NCBI GenBank assembly: GCA_934643865.1
Contig: CAKUCX010000014.1
Span: 1 to 64,000 of the forward strand
Length of the DNA stretch: 64,000 bases
DNA from: an uncultured Kiritimatiellota bacterium
GTDB lineage: Bacteria > Verrucomicrobiota > Kiritimatiellia > RFP12 > UBA1067
Direction: 5' to 3'
Numbering within the stretch: the stretch's first letter is position 1; each line of letters begins with the position of its first letter. Below are positions 1 through 8,105 of this stretch, one piece after another. A program made the position numbers and the translations under genes. A model generated the notes under the pieces. It saw only the letters and a program-made list of their open reading frames with translations, did not search any database and had not been told where the DNA came from.

Positions 1-16
1 TAGTGAAACTGATTTC

Positions 17-1285
17 CTATAAGGAGGGTATGATGATGAAAATGAAAAGACTAGCGGTCTGTGTACTGGCGGCGGCGGAAGGCGCGGCGGCGGGAGGCGC
101 GGGTGCCGCAGGCGCCGGCGCGGCGACGGGGCCCTTCAGGGCCCGGACGGCGCGCAGCAGCTCCTCGATGCTCGCGACGGTGGCGATGCGGGAGGCGCGG
201 ATGAGCGTCATCTCGATGAGCGTGCGCACGCTCAGCACGTGGCGGAGCTTGTCCTCCATGTCGGCGAGCTGGTCGGCGATGCGGAAGATCCGCGCGGGGG
301 GGCAGAGCTTCGCCTGCGCGGCGAGGGTCTTGATCTGGTCGGGCGTCGCCTCCAGGCCGTTCTCCCCGGCGCCGAGCGTCTGGTAGACGAGGAGGTTGCG
401 GAAATGCTGGAGCAGTTCGCCCGCGAGGCGGCGCATGTTCTTGCCGGCGGAATCGAATGTCTCGACGGAGCGGAGGATCGTGGCGGCGTCGCCCGCGAGG
501 ATCGCGCCCGCGAGGTCTTCGAGGGCCTTGCGTGAGACGAGGCCGAAGACGCCGAGGGCGTCGTCCTCGGTGATCCGCTCGCCCGTGAAGGCGATGAGCT
601 GGTCGAGGGAGCTGAGCGCGTCGCGCATGCCGCCCTCGGCGCCGCGCGCGATGGCGAGCAGGGCGTCCTCGTCCGCCTCGATGCCCTCCTTGCCGCAGAT
701 GTAGCGGAGGCGCGCGGCGATCTGGTGCGTCTGGATGCGGCGCAGGTCGAAGCGCTGGCAGCGCGAGACGATCGTGGCGAGCATCTTGTCGCCCTCGGTC
801 GTCGCGAAGATGAACTTCACGTAGGGCGGCGGCTCCTCCAGCGTCTTGAGGAGGGCGTTCCAGGCCGCGCCCGTGAGCATGTGGCATTCGTCGATGATGA
901 AGATCTTGTACTTCGAGGCGACGGGCTTGAACTGCACGGCGTCCATGATCGGCTTCACGTCCTCGACCTTGTTGTGCGAGGCCGCGTCGAGCTCGGTCAC
1001 GTCGATGGAGCGGCCGGCGGCGATCTGGCGGCAGTTCTCGCACGCGCCGCACGGCTCCACGCCGTTCGGGTTCGTGCAGTTGAGGGCCTTGGCGAGGATG
1101 CGCGAGGTCGTCGTCTTGCCGATGCCGCGCGGGCCGATGAAGAGATAAGCGTTCGCGATGCGCCCGCTCGCGATGGCGTTGCGCAGCGTGCGCACGACGT
1201 GTTCCTGCCCCACGACGTCGTCAAACGTCATCGGGCGGTACTTGAGCGGCAGCGCGATGTGCGGGGCCTGTTCCTTCTCTTCCAT
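17..1285 (-). CDS. dnaX: DNA polymerase III subunit gamma/tau (clamp loader ATPase)
   Basis: This is the ATPase of the clamp loader that places the sliding clamp on DNA for the replicative polymerase; it acts in the cytoplasm. The sequence shows the family hallmarks in order: the N-terminal KYRPMTFDDVVGQEH block, Walker A GPRGIGKTTTSR, a four-cysteine zinc module (from CTNPNGVEPC to CENC), Walker B IIDECHML and the sensor motif SRC. The start is an ATG only six bases after a TATACT -10 box, with no ribosome-binding site, so the mRNA is probably leaderless. At 422 residues it has the gamma core but no tau C-terminal domain. It ends in an Ala/Pro linker followed by an odd hydrophobic tail, FIFIIIPSL, encoded by an AT-rich edge of the window. 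The tail is probably not native (see findings). The family call is certain; the C-terminus is not. Confidence 0.95.
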   Translation of the reverse strand: MEEKEQAPHIALPLKYRPMTFDDVVGQEHVVRTLRNAIASGRIANAYLFIGPRGIGKTTTSRILAKALNCTNPNGVEPCGACENCRQIAAGRSIDVTELDAASHNKVEDVKPIMDAVQFKPVASKYKIFIIDECHMLTGAAWNALLKTLEEPPPYVKFIFATTEGDKMLATIVSRCQRFDLRRIQTHQIAARLRYICGKEGIEADEDALLAIARGAEGGMRDALSSLDQLIAFTGERITEDDALGVFGLVSRKALEDLAGAILAGDAATILRSVETFDSAGKNMRRLAGELLQHFRNLLVYQTLGAGENGLEATPDQIKTLAAQAKLCPPARIFRIADQLADMEDKLRHVLSVRTLIEMTLIRASRIATVASIEELLRAVRALKGPVAAPAPAAPAPPAAAPSAAASTQTASLFIFIIIPSL

Positions 1286-1291
1286 GCCGCT

Positions 1292-1302
1292 AGTATAGCA
1301 TA
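1292..1302 (-). promoter_or_regulatory. Extended -10 promoter of dnaX
   Basis: On the minus strand TATACT occupies 1297-1292 and is preceded by TATGC. Only six bases (AGCGGC) separate it from the dnaX ATG, so transcription should start at or next to the start codon. Confidence 0.55.
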
Positions 1303-1401
1303 TCGCCGTGCGCCTTGGACGCATGCGGCCACGAGGCGGGGGTGCCCGTGCAGCCAAGGCGTTCGGAAGAACGGCGTTCCCCGGCGGCGGCCGCAGAACG
1401 G

Positions 1402-4400
1402 TCAGAATCGGATCCGGTAGGCGAATGCCCGCGCATCCGCCGCGAGCGTCAGCACGTTCCCGTCCTGGTGCCAGGTCGGCGGCACGGCCCCCTCCGTGGG
1501 TTCGAGCGCGTCGACGGCCGCGACGGACGCGCCCGGCGCCCCGAACGCGGCGAGGTCGATCTCGGCCTTGAAGCCGTCCGAACCGGGGAGCGGCGTGAGC
1601 GTCCACGCGCCCGCCGCCGGATGCGCGAGGCGGAACGAGCCGTCCGTCTTCACGCCGCCGAAGTCGACGGCGACGCCCGCGCGGTTCACGCCGAGCAGCC
1701 GGTCGCGCGCGGCCTGGGCGTCCGGCGCCGCATCCGGCTTCCAGGCGACGTCCGCCACCGCGCCCCCGCGCGTCGCGACGACGATCGCGCCGCCGCAGAC
1801 GCGCCGCCCGCCGTCGCTGCGCGCGCCGCCGATCGCGAGGCGCCCGCCGTCCGCCGGCTGCCACGCGCCGTAGCGCACCGTGTACGTGCCCGCCTTCGTC
1901 CCCTTCGGCACCGCGAGGTCGATCGGCACCTCGTATGTTCCGGGCGTCTCGAACATCCGCTGCGTGAGGGCGAGGTCGCGCTGGAAGACGATCCCCTCGC
2001 GCGCGCCGTCCGGCGTGCAGATGTGGACGAACGGGCGGTAGCCCCTGAGCGGACGCAGCGTCTCCCAGGCGACGACGAGCCGCACGCGGTCGGCCGCCAC
2101 CCGCTCGGCCCGCAGCACCGACGACACCGCGCCGTAGGCGTTCCGCCCTGCCGGCTTGCGCGCGTCGAAGAAGGCGATCCCCGCCGCCTTCGCCCACGCG
2201 CAGCGCACGCCGCCCTTCTCCGCAATGGCGCTTTCCGTGCCGCGCGTCTTCGCGTAGTAGCCGTAGGGCGGCAGCGTCACGCCGTTCGCGAGCGTCCACA
2301 CGGCGTTCGTCTGGCGGTTGACCCACACCTCGCCGCCGTCCGAGAAGACCGCGTGCTGGCGGTGGATGTTCGCGTCGTAGGCGAGCGAGAGGAATTCGGC
2401 GCGCCCCAGCTCGGCGCAGGCGTCGTGCTGCAGCCAGTAGGTCATGACGGCGTTCCGGGAGAACGGTCCGTGGCACATCGGGTTGCGTCCGCCGATGACC
2501 GTGTTCGAGAGGTAGTCGTCGGAGGCGTAGCCGTGCAGCTCGGCGTCGCCGCCCTTGTGCCAGCCGTCCTCCTCCATATAGCGCCCGCCGAGGCCGCCCG
2601 CGAAGAGGACGTAGGATCCGTGCGTCACGATGTCGTGCCACGGCGTGCGCTCCGCGTCCGCGAAGTTCGCCCGGCCCACGAGCTTCGCCGCGCCGAAGTG
2701 GTCGCTCTGCCCGGCGTCCGCCACGCCCACCAGGTGGTCCTGCCCGGCCTCGCTCACGCAGACCGCATCCGGGCGGCCGAAGCCGGCGCGGTACATCTCA
2801 AAGCCCTTCGCCCAGTTCGCGGACGTCTCCATCTTCGTGTGGAAGCGCCCCGCGCGGTCGAGGTAGTCGAACGGGCCGTGCGCCGTGAAGACGTCGATGA
2901 AGACGGCGTCCGGGTCGTACCCCGCCTTCAGGAGCTTCGCGTTGCGGAGGCACCACGGGTGGAACGCATGCGGCGCCCAGCGGTAGGAGAGCGCGTGGCG
3001 GCCGGGATTGAACCACGCCCGCTGCGGCGTGCCGTCGAGGTTGAAGACGACGAGGTCGTAGGAATAGTCGTCGCAATCCGGGTAGATGTCCGTATAGTTG
3101 TCGTGCGGACAGAAGAGGATGCCCGCCGCCCGGCACGCTTCCCGCAGCGCGCCGAACGCCGCCGCGTCGCCGCGCGGCGGATAGATCTCCGGCAGCCGGT
3201 AGTCGTAGCCCCAGCGCTGCCAGTCGTGCTTCACGAAGATCGCGTCGTTCAGCCCGTACTTCGCGGCCTCGGCGATCCCCTCCGCCGCCTTCGCGTAGTC
3301 GCCGCTCCACTGGTCGAGGCACATCCGCGCGCCGAGGCGGCCGAGGCCCGGGCTTCTGCGGTAGCCCGCCACGGCGCGGAAGCGGCGCGCCGCGTCAAAG
3401 GCCCCCTTCGACGAAGGGACGAACGTGAAGAGCGCGTCGTGGTGCGCCTCCAGCGCGAAGAGGTGCGCGTCGCCGTCGCACACAAGCCGGTCCGGCGGCA
3501 CGTCCACGGCCTGGACGACGGAGAGCCCGTTCGCGTAGTCCGCGCCCACGTGGCGCGTGGAGAGGCCGAACCCGCTCGCGCCGAGCGTGAACTTCTTCGG
3601 CCCCTCGATCACGTTGCCGAAACCCGCGTAGACGCGGAACGGCCTCACGGAGGCGGGGCCCACCGCGATCTTCGTCAGGCGCGGGAAGCCGCAGGCGTCG
3701 CGCGTCACGCCGGGAATCGACCACTGGAGGCGCAACGTCCCCTTCTCCTCCCGGATCTCGGCCGTCGGCAGCTCAAAAACAAAGGGGCAATCTCCCTCTT
3801 CGACGTCGGCGGTGAAACCCCGGTAGGCGACCACCTGCTCGCCGTCGGTGAATGCGAGGACGCCGTCGAGCAGCCCCCGCCCGCCGAACACGACGCCCGC
3901 GCCGTAGCGGCGGTCCCCCGCGTCCAGACGCCAGCGGCAACGGGCGGCGTCCGTTCCGGATTCCAGCGCGGCCTTCGCCGCCGCCACCGCCCGCGCCTCG
4001 CGCGCGGCCCAGTCCGCCGCCGTCGGCGGCTGATGGCGCGCGCCGGCCGTCACCGTCACGTCGCCCCAACCGCCGCCGTCGCAGCACGTGTTCATCTTGG
4101 GGCCGGGCCCCGTCCAGAGCCGCAGCGTGATCTTCTTCCCCGCCCACGGCGAGAGGTCGGCTGTCAGGTCCTGCCACGTCAGGACCTTCGTGACGAGATG
4201 GGCGGCGACCTCCTGCGGGGCCTTCCCCTCCTCCAGCACGAACACCTTGTACTCCACGCCGTCGGACGGCGGCTGGTCGCCGTTCGAGACGAGGAAGTTC
4301 GAGCAGCGGAAGACGATCGGCGTCTCCTTGCCCAACGTGAGCGGATAGTCGCTCCAGACGAAGCCCGCGCCCTTGCGGTAGGGCGGATGGCTGCGATAGC

Positions 4401-5067
4401 CGTCCTTCACGACGCCGCCCGCGCTCACACGTCCCTTCGTCATGCCGCCGCCCCATTCAGCCGCATTTCCGTCTTCGGGCAGTTGGACAACCTTGCCGCC
4501 GACCTCAACGCGCGTCGTCCGACGGAAGCCCTGGTCCAGGCGGAAGACCCCCGGTCCACAGATGTCCTTGGCGGGCATGATCCGCTTCGGACAGGGATTC
4601 GCGCGCGGCGCGTCGGGGTTCCGATACATGAAGACGGCAATCGGATGCGGCGCGTCCTCGGGCTTCACGCCCGTCGGCGTGAAGCGGGCGTGGACGGGGC
4701 AGAGCGCGTTGAGCGCGCGCGGGAGGGCGGTTCCCGTGAACGTGCGCGTACACGTCTCGCGCGGGCCGAGCGTGAGCGCGCCCTGCGCGCCCGCGACCTG
4801 CCAGTCGTCGTTCATCCAGACTTCGAGCGTGCCCGCGACGGACTTTTCCGTCTTGTTCTCCAGCGTCACGGGAAACGCACGCGGCGCGCCGGCCTTCACC
4901 TCCGTGACGCCGAGCGGCCACGCATACGGGTTCGTTCCCGGCCGCTCCGTCTTCTGCGGAAACGATCCGATCTCGACCCGGACGCCCGCCCGTTCCTCGA
5001 CGGGCGGCAGATACGCGGAGGCGGCAGTCCATGCCGCCGCAATGCCGATCATGCACAGCTTTCTCAT
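1402..5067 (-). CDS. Secreted TIM-barrel glycoside-hydrolase-like protein (1221 aa)
   Basis: I do not recognise a named family. The protein has a signal peptide (MRKLCMIGIAAAWTAASA). Next come beta-sandwich domains to about residue 570, including a carbohydrate-binding-like stretch around residues 240-340. A (beta/alpha)-barrel-type region begins at MCLDQWSGDY, near residue 580. Within the barrel, FIDVF (D725) and the following CVSEAG are the best candidates for catalytic acids. The motif order resembles that of retaining glycosidases of the GH31/GH36/GH101 type, but this is only an analogy. A second copy of the barrel region is the N-terminal half of the 1426-residue protein at 34404-38684 (FIDVT, SSEA). 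The ATG lies six bases downstream of TATACT with no ribosome-binding site, so the mRNA is probably leaderless. It is likely exported and active on a polysaccharide or glycan; the substrate is unknown. Confidence 0.75.
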   Translation of the reverse strand: MRKLCMIGIAAAWTAASAYLPPVEERAGVRVEIGSFPQKTERPGTNPYAWPLGVTEVKAGAPRAFPVTLENKTEKSVAGTLEVWMNDDWQVAGAQGALTLGPRETCTRTFTGTALPRALNALCPVHARFTPTGVKPEDAPHPIAVFMYRNPDAPRANPCPKRIMPAKDICGPGVFRLDQGFRRTTRVEVGGKVVQLPEDGNAAEWGGGMTKGRVSAGGVVKDGYRSHPPYRKGAGFVWSDYPLTLGKETPIVFRCSNFLVSNGDQPPSDGVEYKVFVLEEGKAPQEVAAHLVTKVLTWQDLTADLSPWAGKKITLRLWTGPGPKMNTCCDGGGWGDVTVTAGARHQPPTAADWAAREARAVAAAKAALESGTDAARCRWRLDAGDRRYGAGVVFGGRGLLDGVLAFTDGEQVVAYRGFTADVEEGDCPFVFELPTAEIREEKGTLRLQWSIPGVTRDACGFPRLTKIAVGPASVRPFRVYAGFGNVIEGPKKFTLGASGFGLSTRHVGADYANGLSVVQAVDVPPDRLVCDGDAHLFALEAHHDALFTFVPSSKGAFDAARRFRAVAGYRRSPGLGRLGARMCLDQWSGDYAKAAEGIAEAAKYGLNDAIFVKHDWQRWGYDYRLPEIYPPRGDAAAFGALREACRAAGILFCPHDNYTDIYPDCDDYSYDLVVFNLDGTPQRAWFNPGRHALSYRWAPHAFHPWCLRNAKLLKAGYDPDAVFIDVFTAHGPFDYLDRAGRFHTKMETSANWAKGFEMYRAGFGRPDAVCVSEAGQDHLVGVADAGQSDHFGAAKLVGRANFADAERTPWHDIVTHGSYVLFAGGLGGRYMEEDGWHKGGDAELHGYASDDYLSNTVIGGRNPMCHGPFSRNAVMTYWLQHDACAELGRAEFLSLAYDANIHRQHAVFSDGGEVWVNRQTNAVWTLANGVTLPPYGYYAKTRGTESAIAEKGGVRCAWAKAAGIAFFDARKPAGRNAYGAVSSVLRAERVAADRVRLVVAWETLRPLRGYRPFVHICTPDGAREGIVFQRDLALTQRMFETPGTYEVPIDLAVPKGTKAGTYTVRYGAWQPADGGRLAIGGARSDGGRRVCGGAIVVATRGGAVADVAWKPDAAPDAQAARDRLLGVNRAGVAVDFGGVKTDGSFRLAHPAAGAWTLTPLPGSDGFKAEIDLAAFGAPGASVAAVDALEPTEGAVPPTWHQDGNVLTLAADARAFAYRIRF

Positions 5068-5073
5068 GTCGGC

Positions 5074-5087
5074 AGTATACCACAAGT
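5074..5087 (-). promoter_or_regulatory. Extended -10 promoter, TTGTGGTATACTGC
   Basis: The 14 bases TTGTGGTATACTGC on the minus strand are identical to those upstream of dapA (11801-11814). TATACT ends six bases before the ATG at 5067, which again implies a leaderless transcript. Confidence 0.6.
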
Positions 5088-5111
5088 CGGCGTGCGCCGC
5101 CTGCCGCAGGG

Positions 5112-5373
5112 CACGCGCACGGGAAGGCCGCCGGGACGCGGGCCGCCGGGGACGTCGGCCCCTACCATGCCCCACGGGGACGCCCACGGGAACGCCACGG
5201 GGACGCGGGCCGCCGAGGACGTCGGCCCCTACCATGCCCCACCACCGCGTCACCTGGTAGGGCGCGACGTCCCCGGCGCGCCGCGCCAACGGGAACGCCA
5301 CGGGAACGTCACGGGGACGCCCACGGGAACGCCACGGGGACGCGGGCCGCCGAGGACGTCGGCCCCTACCATG
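5112..5373. repeat. GC-rich hairpin repeat block, left copy
   Basis: This fills most of the 328-base gap between two genes. It is built from the same elements as the array at 7194-8072: a left arm starting TGGTAGGGCGCGACGTCC, variable spacers of ACGGGAACGCC type, and a right arm GGACGTCGGCCCCTACCA. The arms are imperfect inverted repeats of about 30 bases, so each unit can fold into a long hairpin. Three right arms and one left arm are visible. No gene is supported here. Confidence 0.85.
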
Positions 5374-5395
5374 CGATATCCTGCCACTCGTGGGC

Positions 5396-7030
5396 TTACT
5401 TGCTTCCACCCGCAACGGCTTCGCTGAGCCTCTTCAGATAGACGTCCAGCGGTCCCCTGTAGCCGATGATCGTCTCGATCTCCGTCTCGCCGTCCGGCTC
5501 CAGGATTTTGACGGCCGGCACGCCGCCGCCAAAGCCGAGGATTTCACGAACCTCGTCGTTCTGGCTCTTCTGGTCGGGCGGCAGAGACGTCTTCCGCGGA
5601 TCGTCGAGATAGACGAGCACGAGGTTCTGGCGGGCGTAGCGCTGGAATTTGCTCGACTCCAGCACCTCCCGGCGCAGCCGGATGCAGAACCCGCACCAGT
5701 CGCTTCCCGTGTTCAGGACGAACAGCTTCTTCTTCGTCTTCTGTGCCTCGGCGACGGCCTTCTCCCAGTTCACGAACCAAAAGCGGTTCGGCCCCTTCTT
5801 CCAGCGGCGGTCGTTGACGGGCGGCTTCGGCTTGTCCGCCTTCGCGTCGGCCTCCTTCCCCTCAGCCTCCACGTCCTTCGCCTCCTTCCCGTCTTCGTCG
5901 TCCCCCACGCCGACGCCCTTCTCGCCCTTCGCGAAGAACCGCACATTGACGTTCGCCTCGCCACCGTCCCACCCGTATCCGTCGGGATCGTCGTCAAGTT
6001 CGGGCTCGGTCTGTATCGAAATCTGAACGGCCTTCAAGTCGCACGTCTTTCCCCGTTCCAACAGGGAGATGAAGGGCTGGAGGACGCCCTTCCCGCGCAG
6101 GAGCGAACACGCGCTATGACAAAATGACATGCTTTTGTCGTATCGTTCGCTGTCATCCCATCCCCACTTGGGGCGAACCCAGATCCGCGCCTCATAGCCT
6201 TTCGGGATCTCGTATTCCATCCGAAAGAACACCCGCTTTCCAAAGGGAACCGTCTGCGGCGTGTCAAGGGGACGGAATTGCCGCGTCTTCAGCTTCTCCG
6301 AAGACATCGCCTCCGCAACCGCGATGCCCGTCACGGATGCCTTGAAGTCCTCCCGCGTGACGGGCGGAAGTTTGGCCCGTTCCGCCGCAATGGCCGCTGC
6401 TGCGGCGGCGTAGCCGGATGCAAAGAGCAGGCGCGTCTTCTCCTGCCCAGAGGTCTCGCCCCGCTTCGCGCAGATTTCCCTCAGCCGCGCCACGTATTCC
6501 GAAACCGTCTGCCCGCCGCCGCCGATCTGCCCCAGCCGCCGCCCCTGCGCGGTGAAGACCGCCGTGCTGGGGACGCCCCCCGAAAGCTGCAACACCTTCT
6601 TGAGCAGCTTGTTGTGTACCTTCTGCGCCGCGCCGAGCGGATCCCGGTTCGGGCTGTCCAGATAGACGAGGACGAGGTTCGTGCGGGCGAAGTCCAGGAA
6701 CTGCGGCTTTTCAAGCACGTTCTCGCGCAACTTAATGCACCAGTGGCACCAGTCGCTCCCCGTACTCAACACGAACAACTTCTTCTTGGTCCGCTTCGCC
6801 TCGGCAAGCGCCTTGTCCCAGTTGACGAACCAGTCCTCGGACGGCCCCGGTCGCCAGTCTACGTCGTCAAGGGGGTCTGTGGCGGAAGCGGGTTCGGCCT
6901 GCGTGATAGGCTTCGCATTCCCGCTTGCCCGCGCCGACCTACTCGATGTACTCGCCGCCCGGGCCATGTGTCCTGTTCCAGCGGCAATTCCTGCCAAAAC
7001 AAACATGAGAATCAGCTTCTTGTTCACCAT
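5396..7030 (-). CDS. Secreted protein with two thioredoxin-like domains
   Basis: A 544-residue exported protein with an N-terminal signal sequence (MVNKKLILMFVLAGIAAGTG) and two homologous thioredoxin-fold domains. The first has the redox motif CHWC at residues 95-98. The second, after an acidic Glu/Asp/Lys linker, has CGFC at residues 446-449. Both are preceded by the same pattern (WFVNW then KKKLFVL and TGSDW), so the protein arose by internal duplication. Proteins of this type (thioredoxin_7/DUF255-like) act as periplasmic thiol-disulfide reductases or chaperones. The middle region (about 210-400) has no recognisable domain. A weak ribosome-binding site (AGAAAGG) precedes the ATG. The gene is bracketed by two blocks of the same repeat family and is less GC-rich than its neighbours, which hints at separate acquisition. 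Confidence 0.85.
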   Translation of the reverse strand: MVNKKLILMFVLAGIAAGTGHMARAASTSSRSARASGNAKPITQAEPASATDPLDDVDWRPGPSEDWFVNWDKALAEAKRTKKKLFVLSTGSDWCHWCIKLRENVLEKPQFLDFARTNLVLVYLDSPNRDPLGAAQKVHNKLLKKVLQLSGGVPSTAVFTAQGRRLGQIGGGGQTVSEYVARLREICAKRGETSGQEKTRLLFASGYAAAAAAIAAERAKLPPVTREDFKASVTGIAVAEAMSSEKLKTRQFRPLDTPQTVPFGKRVFFRMEYEIPKGYEARIWVRPKWGWDDSERYDKSMSFCHSACSLLRGKGVLQPFISLLERGKTCDLKAVQISIQTEPELDDDPDGYGWDGGEANVNVRFFAKGEKGVGVGDDEDGKEAKDVEAEGKEADAKADKPKPPVNDRRWKKGPNRFWFVNWEKAVAEAQKTKKKLFVLNTGSDWCGFCIRLRREVLESSKFQRYARQNLVLVYLDDPRKTSLPPDQKSQNDEVREILGFGGGVPAVKILEPDGETEIETIIGYRGPLDVYLKRLSEAVAGGSK

Positions 7031-7193
7031 TACGTAGCCTTTCTGGAAAACACCTCGTTTTTTCCTTATTTCCTTATCAGGTAATAAGGCGTCGTCAAGC
7101 TCCCGTTCTGACACGTCGTGCATAAAAATCCACACACGTCTTATTGTTCTGGAAAGGATTAAACGGAAGGGACGTTTCCGGGATTGTACCGCC

Positions 7194-8072
7194 TGGTAGG
7201 GCGCGACGTCCCCGGCGCGCCGCGCCAACGGGAACGCCACGGGGACGCCAACGGAGACGCCACGGGGACGCGGGCCGCCGAGGACGTCGGCCCCTACCAT
7301 GCCCCACCACCGCGTCATCTGGTAGGGCGCGACGTCCCCGGCGCGCCGCGTCCACGGGGACGTCACAGGGACGCGGGCCGCCGGGGACGTCGGCCGCGTT
7401 GCCCCCGTGCGCGTCATCTGGTAGGGCGCGACATCCCCGGCGCGCCGCGACAACGGGAACGCCACGGGGACGCCAACGGAGACGCCACGGGGACGCGGGC
7501 CGCCGAGGACGTCGGCCCCTACCATGCCCCACCACCGCGTCATCTGGTAGGGCGCGACGTCCCCGGCGCGCCGCGTCCACGGGGACGTCACAGGGACGCG
7601 GGCCGCCGGGGACGTCGGCCGCGTTGCCCCCGTGCGCGTCATCTGGTAGGGCGCGACATCCCCGGCGCGCCGCGACAACGGGAACGCCACGGGGACGCCA
7701 ACGGAGACGCCACGGGGACGCGGGCCGCCGAGGACGTCGGCCCCTACCATGCCCCACCACCGCGTCATCTGGTAGGGCGCGACGTCCCCGGCGCGCCGCG
7801 CCCACGGGAACGTCACGGGGACGCCAACGGGAACGCCACGGGGACGCGGGCCGCCGAGGACGTCGGCCCCTACCATGCCCCACCACCGCGTCACCTGGTC
7901 GGGCGCGACGTCCCCGGCGCGCCGCGCCCACGGGAACGCCACGGGAACGCCAACGGGCACGCGGGCCGCCGAGGACGCCAACGGGGACGCCCACGGGAAC
8001 GCCAACGGGAACGCCACGGGAATGCCACGGGGACGCGGGCCGCCGGGGACGTCGGCCCCTCCCACGGATGCC
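7194..8072. repeat. Tandem array of 126- and 99-bp hairpin-forming units
   Basis: This occupies nearly all of the 1075-base gap between two genes. Units start with TGGTAGGGCGCGACRTCC at 7194, 7320, 7419, 7545, 7644, 7770 and 7896, giving lengths 126, 99, 126, 99, 126, 126 and a rearranged last unit. The first four form two 225-bp higher-order repeats. In the 126-bp units the left arm and a right arm ending GGACGTCGGCCCCTACCA are imperfect inverted repeats of about 30 bases. The 99-bp units have a decayed right arm. Long open frames across the array are a by-product of unit lengths divisible by three; there is no ribosome-binding site or recognisable protein. Confidence 0.9.
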
Positions 8073-8105
8073 CCGTGAACACCATGCGTCCGTGCCGTCC
8101 ATGGC

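Noticed and set aside
1315..5427. A 1370-codon plus-strand open frame
   Set aside because: Antisense to the 1221-residue secreted protein, with no recognisable domain and no start signal; the minus-strand gene has a signal peptide, promoter and a paralogue.
7194..8072. CRISPR array or integron attC array
   Set aside because: Units are 99-126 bases with near-identical interiors, there are no distinct spacers or cassettes, and no integrase or cas genes are nearby.
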